Source: Beroe ovata (Eukaryota > Ctenophora > Nuda > Beroida > Beroidae). From it: a stretch of 14,046 bases of DNA. The stretch is taken from positions 90,461 to 104,506 of the forward strand of contig CAMPET010000131.1 in the NCBI GenBank assembly GCA_946803715.1, given 5' to 3'. Shown piece after piece: positions 8,786-14,046 of the stretch. The translations under genes were made by a program, and so were the position numbers. Below the pieces are notes generated by a model, which was not told the DNA's origin, did no database searches, and worked only from the letters and a program-made list of their open reading frames with translations. Each line of letters opens with the position of its first letter. The first letter of the stretch is position 1.

Positions 8786-8786
8786 N

Positions 8787-8835
8787 TAGGCCCTCGCTGT
8801 CGCTCGCCGCTTCGCGGCTCGCGTCAGCTGGGCCT
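8787..8835. repeat. GC-rich hairpin beside the N at 8786
   Basis: TAGGCCC at 8787 and GGGCCTA at about 8829 bracket an imperfect palindrome centred on GCCGC TTC GCGGC. The stem is about 23 bp with a few mismatches. It interrupts LINE reading frame and homology immediately after motif B. Confidence 0.8.
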
Positions 8836-8848
8836 AGCATCGCCAGGC

Positions 8849-9921
8849 AAGGCGGCCGCGGCGCGTGAAAAGCAGAGGTCAGATAAAATTAAACCTGACA
8901 AATACAAATCCGATTGTTTGAAAAGTAAATACAAAGTAGCTACTTATTAAATGGCAAGACTCTTGAACAAACTGGTCAAGAAAAAGATTTGGGGGTTCTC
9001 ATCTAGATCTCAGATTCCCTCCAGCCCCTTTGGTATGACAATATTAGAAAAATGTATCAGTGTAAATATAATCAGATGATATGTTGGGTCATGAGAAATT
9101 ATACTTTGAGAGAATGAAAGAAAAGAATGTCATGCGGAGAATTTATAAACTTAAAGCTTTGATTAGGGGCCACACCTTGAGTATGGAGTGCAAGCATGGA
9201 ACCCTCCTCCTGAGCATGGGAACTTGAGCTCGAGGGCATCCAGAGGGGCTTCACCTGAATGATTGATGGGATGGGCCAGTTACCATACTCTGAGAGGCGA
9301 GAGGCTTGGGTATCTACAGCTCACTACACTGGCTGAACGTCGTAATCGTGGTGACCTTATTGAAACTTATAAGGCATAAAAGAATCTGATTGGCTTGAAC
9401 CATATCTTTGAATTCAGTTCACATAGAAGCAATATATTATATTCACCTAATAGTATTAGAAAGCTACACGGGAGATTCCTTACTGAGAGAGTAAGGGTCT
9501 TATGGAACAAATTACCCTTACATGTCAGGGAGTCCAGGAATGCTTCGAATTTCAAAATTAATCTGCAAAAATTTAAGTCAGAATCTTTGAGAAATGGACT
9601 GTTTTCTGAAGCCTTCTTTTGGAATGTTTCTAGAGAAGTTATTTCAAGGATAGAAACTCCTGGTTATTTGCAAAACAGGATGATGCAAGTTGAGTATTTA
9701 AGAGCAAGGCCGTTTTTGGCTAAGAAGAAGTTTTTCAATTTGCGATACTAACTTCAGTAAGGTTGGATTCAACTTAATACATTCTGTTCATTTAGTTTTT
9801 CATTTTCGAATGTAAATTTCTTTAATGATGGCTGGAAGCTCCAGCTCAATATTCAATGAATCATAGGAAATATATTGAAACCAGTGTTGATGTTTATCAA
9901 AATATTTATTTATTTATTTGA
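8849..9921 (+). mobile_element. LINE 3' region with C-terminal domain, 3' UTR and TTTA tail (decayed)
   Basis: 8849-9346 is the second copy of the 500-bp segment at 6495-6994. It runs on in one frame from 9182 (YGVQAWNPPPEHGN) through LQLTTLAERRNRGDLIETYK and RFLTERVRVLWNKLPLHVRE to a stop at 9749-9751, the usual LINE post-RT domain. That frame has in-frame stops at 9260-9262 (TGA) and 9377-9379 (TAA), and the upstream RT-thumb part is frameshifted, so it is a dead copy. The 3' UTR runs about 9752-9900 and ends in a short TTTA repeat (9905-9919). Confidence 0.88.
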
Positions 9922-10278
9922 ATGCTCATCTCTTTATCAAAAGGATTTGTGACTCCCAAGACCTATGGTTATTGCAAATCCCAAATGTGACTTTTTTGAA
10001 TTTATAGGCAGTGTTTTTCAATGCCTATTGGCTGTGTAAGTTTCTTTTAAGTGTTTACCATCATCCTATTTAACTGTCACTCATTCACCTTCATTCCAAC
10101 AATGGTTTCTTATACTGTTTATATACCTAAGTATGGTTGTTATGGCAGATGTTCTTTGGTAGATGCATAATGTTTAGGAAATAGGTACTTAGCAAGATTT
10201 ATTTTCGTGTATACTAAGGTGCACTCAAACTGATAATTGATTCATAATAATTGACAGGCTTCATGGAATCATTCTGAT
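9922..10278. other. Intergenic, upstream region of the laminin-like gene
   Basis: AT-rich sequence with no coding signal between the LINE tail and the start codon at 10279. A five-codon open frame (ATG GAA TCA TTC TGA, 10263-10277) ends one base before that start. If transcribed it would be a minimal upstream ORF. No TATA element could be chosen with confidence. Confidence 0.5.
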
Positions 10279-11835
10279 ATGGCACTCATCTTTCTTCTTT
10301 TCTTTTTTTTGCATGTTGTTCATGCAGAAAAACCTTGCAAATGCAACTCAGATGGAACAATTGGCTCCCTTCTTTCCTGTAGTAATGTAAGTAAAAAGAA
10401 TATCCTTTTTCTTGATAGGAGTTAATTTTCTAAATTTCCCTTTTATAAATATTATTCAGCAATGCTGCTGTTAACAATTTCAAATATTGCAGGAATCATC
10501 ATGCTTTTGTAAACCAAGTGTTATCAAAAATACAGGATGTGAATATTGTTACCCCCAATTCTACAACCTTTCTTCCATCAATGTATTTGGTTGCCAAAGT
10601 AAGTTAAAACTGGTCTTCAAAATGATCAGATAGAGTATGAAATGCCAAAAATAAGCATTCAGAGGGTCACATTATTGACCTAAAGTGATATCTAACCCTA
10701 GGGTGCTCCTGTGACCTTGGAGGATCATTGTCAAGAATATGTGATTTGGTGACGGGACAATGTGACTGTAAGCCTGGGATTACTGGCAAAGACTGCGATA
10801 GACCATCTACAGGATCCTTCATTCCAGCTATGTATCATATTAAGTCAAACCTGGTTGTCAAGGACTCAATCAGTGGGCTCAATGTTAGTTCATTCACAAA
10901 AAATTTACTAAATCAATGTGTTATTCAGTTTGATGATATAGAGATGCATCATATCATGCCAATTACATGATGAGTAGCAAGTTGAATTCCTAGGTTGACA
11001 ATGCGGCAAAAATAAGTGGAATTATTGAACCACGTGAAATGTCAGATGTGCCACCAAGATTCAAACTGCTGTTCACGGAATACCCTATCCCCATACCTTA
11101 TGACGAATTTTGTGAGTTGTATATTTAAGTCAAGGTGTATTCTTTGAAGGAAATCAGGATGAATTTTGTCATAGGATGCCTCATAGGTTCTTAGGTGGTA
11201 GAAAAAAAGTGCAAATCATAAATTGGAAGGAGAAGTCTACTTTTTAGTTAACTGATGGCTTTTAACCACAGTTGAAAAAAGCACTGAAAGCACTGACAAA
11301 GGATTGCTCTCAGACAGCCCCTCTTCAAGGTTTTAATCGGATTTTTATTTTATTTTATTTTAATATGATATGTATCATTTGACCCAATGTAATGGCCCCT
11401 CTCTCACATTCTTAAGGTTGTCTATGATTGAATCAAGACCAATAGTTGAAAGATCTGCAGCCCATTCTAAACGCCAGGTATGATGAATACCCTTTTACAT
11501 GCTATATGCATCAAGGTTACAAAGGCTACATCACGCAATTCTCCTCTAGGCTACTAGAGTGACGTTCACAGCAGACTTGGAATTCCCCCGGCCTGGAACA
11601 TATTTCTTTATTATGAATTACACAAGTTCAACAGAGTCTGTTGTTCATGTGTATCTCTCTGACGAGATGATGCCAACTGTTTTACCCGCCTGTTCTAAAT
11701 GTCTCATCATGTTAGCAGGTTTGTTGATATCAGAGGATTGAGCTATAACAATCATAAACACTTTTATTCAACTGCTTTTCATTGCATACAACAGGTGAAA
11801 TAGATTTGGTAAATGTTTATTTCCGGCCAAAATAA
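10279..11835 (+). CDS. Secreted laminin-like protein, 280 residues, 8 exons
   Basis: Exons: 10279-10386, 10493-10598, 10702-10883, 10994-11111, 11272-11329, 11417-11477, 11550-11718, 11795-11835. All are GT-AG with matching phases. The start encodes a signal peptide (MALIFLLFFFLHVVHA, cleavage expected after residue 16), so this is a true N-terminus. Residues 20-70 form an eight-cysteine laminin EGF module ending GCEYCYPQFYNLSS...GC. Residues 73-103 form a second module with six cysteines (CSCDLGGSLSRIC, TGQCDCKPG), cut before cysteines 7 and 8 and followed by GSFIPAMYHIK, as where domain IV is inserted in laminin chains. FPRPGTYFFIMNYTS (about 224-238) fits a laminin IV-type beta strand. There is no LN domain, coiled coil or LG domain, so it cannot be a full laminin chain; it may be an extracellular-matrix protein. 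The donors of introns 3 (GTTAGT) and 5 (GTTTTA) and the short last exon are the weakest parts. Confidence 0.78.
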
Positions 11836-11901
11836 ATAATTTAAAACAATCAAATGAGTATTCAGCATGAAATAAGCACGATCTTGGAATAATAAAATAA
11901 A
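11831..11901 (+). terminator. Candidate polyadenylation signals
   Basis: AATAAA at 11831-11836 overlaps the stop codon of the laminin-like gene. Two more overlapping AATAAA copies occur at 11891-11901, 56 bp after the stop. The second group is the more likely signal because of its distance from the stop. This supports 11795-11835 as the last exon. Confidence 0.55.
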
Positions 11902-11903
11902 AG

Positions 11904-12161
11904 ATTGGCGGCTGTCAAAGGAATCCACCTCTGCCATTATGACACAGGTGGAGTATCTGAGTACTACTCAGTGAAATACTCGTCAAATAAACACATCCCC
12001 GAGCTCATTGGGCTCATACTAGGGTCTTTTGATAAACTTCTTCTCGTATTTTCGTGTCTTCTTAGAGGCAAAGTATTTCAACGTCAATATTATATCCGAT
12101 CAGTCGTCTTGCAGCCTCTTTAAGGGATTATCGTTGTGCTCAATTAGTTGTGTGATGACCA
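11904..12161. other. Tail-to-tail intergenic region
   Basis: About 260 bp between the plus-strand poly(A) signals and the minus-strand stop codon, probably 3' UTR of the minus gene. CTGAGTA C TACTCAG (11957-11971) is a perfect 7-bp-arm hairpin, loosely extended by GAGTAT and ATACTC. No AATAAA for the minus strand lies close to its stop; TTTATT on the plus strand first appears inside the neighbour's last exon and intron (11816-11821 and 11763-11768), so the transcripts may overlap. Confidence 0.5.
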
Positions 12162-13913
12162 TCATAGGTCAACAGATTCGAAAGTGTCATCTGGCAAAAC
12201 ATATCCGCCTGTTCTGGGTTCGCCTTCTCTGATGGCATAGTACTCTGGGTTTATCTGAAATTGTTGTAACCCTTGACTTGGGTGGAGAATAGATAATGCG
12301 ACGATGTCAATGAGAGACTCTGTCAATAAGTAGCTACAATGAGAGGTACCTACCTTCCATCTTACCCCTCCCTCGGACTTTCTACTTCTGAAAAATCTGC
12401 CCAATGCTGACTGTTTGCCTTTTCCAGCATGTTTCTCCTTCTCTGGTACCACAGTGTTGACCTGTTAAAAGTCATTCTGTTGAATTACTTGGGAATTGTA
12501 TTCAGTAAAAGACAGATACCTCAATAGAGAATTGGTCAGTTTTCTCAATGCTCGTATCAGAGTACACGTGTACCTCGGCTGGAGTCGGGGTAATGTTGGA
12601 GGGCACCTGCACAGAATGCCTGCCAGCGGGCGCCTCAAAGTTGTCACTGTTAGCATTGAATATCCTGACTCTGGAGACCCCGAGAGCCCCAATGTCCGCC
12701 ATTCCGACTGTGTTGTCCGCCGTCTTCCTAGATAGTATCATACTCTTGATCACTTTGCCATTGAGACAGGATGACGTGTGTTTGAGCCCGTGTCGGGAGG
12801 AAGTCTTGCTCTTGAAGAATCCCCCACTCTTCTTACTCTTGAGAAGGGGTGCTATGGATCCCACACTGTCAGCTGACACGTTCCTCTTCTCTTTCCGCCG
12901 GGGTGTACAGAAAAAGCTGTGGGAGAGAGGGGGAGTTGAGGAGGAAAGACCAGTTTGAAACACACAGGGTCATTGTTAGTATAATTCGATAGAGAAACGA
13001 GCTTATAATTCTGCGATCCTGGGTTCCATTAAGCATAAATCCCCTCATCCTTCCCTATTCTCCCTATTCTCCCTATTCTCCCGATACTCACTATACTCCC
13101 CAGTGTGTCTGGTTACCTGCTCTGCTGAGGCGGTTTGAGGGGCGTTTCCTCTGCCTCCCAGTAAATATTCTCCTTCTTGTCCAATGTCAGCTCTTGCGAC
13201 TTGCTCCGTCTGATTATCTGAATAAACATGAGTATAGGAAACACGAGCATATGGCATAACTCATGACATATTGGCACAACTCATGAAGCAACACAGAGTT
13301 ACCTTAGTCAACATTGTAAAGGGAAGAAATGGAACACTGCTGGGAAATAACGAGATATGGCTCTCTACTTTGACGAGGGTCTGTTTGATATTATACAAAG
13401 AAATGTCATTGATAATCGCAGCACTCTCTATCGGTACATTACTCTCTCTGCCTCTGACAAATGAAATGTGTGCTCTCGGCGAATTGTATCAAAATATGAC
13501 TCCCAAATAGATATTATCATAGATTCGGTGTTACTCAACGAGTAAAATGTTTGTTACAACACTACTCGTCTTATTAATCATCAAAGTTCCCAAGAGATCC
13601 CTCTTTCGCACATCAACGAGAAAAGCACAATGAAATTTTTTATGAAATTTGTGACCAGAAAGCAACTAACTGAGATGAATAGCTGCAATGATAATATATA
13701 TGTTGAGAAGGTGATATGTTACCTTGGTATATGTTACCTTGGTGGGGACTTGGTATTCGACATCATTGAACTTGACAATGCTCTTGACAAGTGACTTGAC
13801 AGCCGGGTCGTTAGGAATCTGCTGAACCTGGCTTGCCATCTTGATTATGAAGGGAGAAGTTGCTCTGTTTACCGTATTGTTGTTGTTTACACTGCTACTA
13901 CTGTTGTTGTCAC

Positions 13914-13945
<32 letters not shown>

Positions 13946-14010
13946 TTGTTGCTGTGGTTCTCCATTGTACTCTGATCACCGCTCTCATCTGATGGAGAAT
14001 AGTCACATCT
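12162..14010 (-). CDS. Unrecognised disordered, basic protein, 3' five exons (5' end outside window)
   Basis: Not recognised. Minus-strand exons: 14010-13738, 13217-13117, 12916-12520, 12461-12354, 12254-12162, with GT-AG introns of 520, 200, 58 and 99 bp and consistent phases; the stop is TGA at 12162-12164. Order: acidic RCDYSPSDESGD, an Asn-rich tract with Ser runs, MASQVQQIPNDPAVKSLVKS, VEYQVPTK, a basic Ser/Lys-rich middle (RRSKSQE, FFCTPRRKEKR, KSKKSGGFFKSK), LGRFFRSRKSEGG, and the C-terminus INPEYYAIREGEP...GGYVLPDDTFESVDL. YQVP and YVLP fit the YxxP motif bound by Crk/Nck-type SH2 domains when phosphorylated, and RRSKS suits basophilic kinases. A docking or scaffold role is only inference. 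The first exon seen could start upstream, or the protein could begin at the MENHS methionine. Confidence 0.75.
13053..13088. repeat. 9-bp tandem repeat (CCCTATTCT) in an intron
   Basis: Three perfect CCCTATTCT units and one variant (CCCGATACT) lie inside the 200-bp intron of the minus-strand gene. The minus-strand frame through it (ENRENRENR) is intronic read-through. Confidence 0.9.
13875..13956 (-). repeat. Asn-rich trinucleotide tract in coding exon
   Basis: GTT-rich on the plus strand, read as AAC/AAT codons on the minus strand: a run of eight Asn, then mixed Asn/Ser. It is a low-complexity segment, likely length-variable, within the first visible exon of the unrecognised gene. Confidence 0.9.
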
Positions 14011-14029
14011 CTGCCATTGCAAACAGAAT

Positions 14030-14046
14030 ACACACACACACACACA
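14030..14046. repeat. (AC)n microsatellite at right edge
   Basis: AC run reaching the end of the window. On the minus strand it is a TG run just upstream of the 3' splice site of the exon that starts at 14010. Confidence 0.95.

Noticed and set aside
10884-10970. Extension of laminin-like exon 3 to a stop at 10970
   Set aside because: The frame passes a GTTAGT donor at 10884. Splicing there joins in phase to 10994 and keeps the whole downstream model open. The extension has no laminin-like pattern, though it could be a retained-intron isoform.
12496-12958. Plus-strand open frames opposite the large minus-strand exon
   Set aside because: These are antisense shadows of 12520-12916; the minus frame has matching splice sites and phases on both ends.
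13045-13257. Minus-strand frame with ENRENRENR repeats
   Set aside because: The ENR part is the intronic 9-bp repeat. The true exon 13217-13117 is read in another frame (ending PLKPPQQS), which is the one that matches phases on both sides.

Overview
The window looks like animal nuclear DNA. It is AT-rich, its genes are split by short GT-AG introns (58 to 603 bp, mostly about 60 to 200), and it carries microsatellites, a non-LTR retrotransposon and foldback elements. The laminin-type protein points to Metazoa. The compact introns suggest a demosponge or another compact marine invertebrate genome, but that is inference and the species cannot be read from the sequence.

Layout: (AC)n at 1-31. 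No supported gene at 32-1217. A composite of miniature inverted-repeat elements at 1218-2757, with palindromic GCGGACGTCCGC cores, a 200-bp tandem duplication and a 12-bp minisatellite. A complete four-exon protein-L-isoaspartate O-methyltransferase gene (PCMT1 type) on the minus strand at 3103-4635; its 18-codon first exon lies 603 bp from exon 2. A 221-bp perfect-ended foldback element with an 8-bp target duplication sits 59 bp upstream of the PCMT start codon; it is built of 11-bp GGGGGTCAGTA-like units. An intergenic stretch with weak repeats follows to 5893.

The block 5894-9921 is a mosaic of LINE pieces (CR1/L2-like, with endonuclease C-terminus, reverse transcriptase and 3' domain) in both orientations, with a CpG-rich segment. 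It is broken by single N bases at 6995, 7224 and 8786, exactly where homology jumps. A near-identical 500-bp piece is present twice. This block is best read as decayed or mis-joined transposon sequence.

The right end holds two convergent genes. On the plus strand (10279-11835), an eight-exon gene encodes a 280-residue secreted protein: signal peptide, one complete laminin-type EGF module, one half module, and a region resembling the laminin domain-IV insertion. On the minus strand (12162 to about 14010, 5' end outside the window) lie five exons of an unrecognised, basic, Ser-rich, probably disordered protein. It has an Asn-rich tract, two YxxP motifs and a conserved-looking C-terminus, and at two of its exons a second 5' splice site lies in frame. 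The two genes end about 326 bp apart.

Exon models come from splice-site and phase agreement by eye. The PCMT model is strong (227 residues, the usual length for this enzyme); the laminin-like one is good but its third intron and last exon are less certain.
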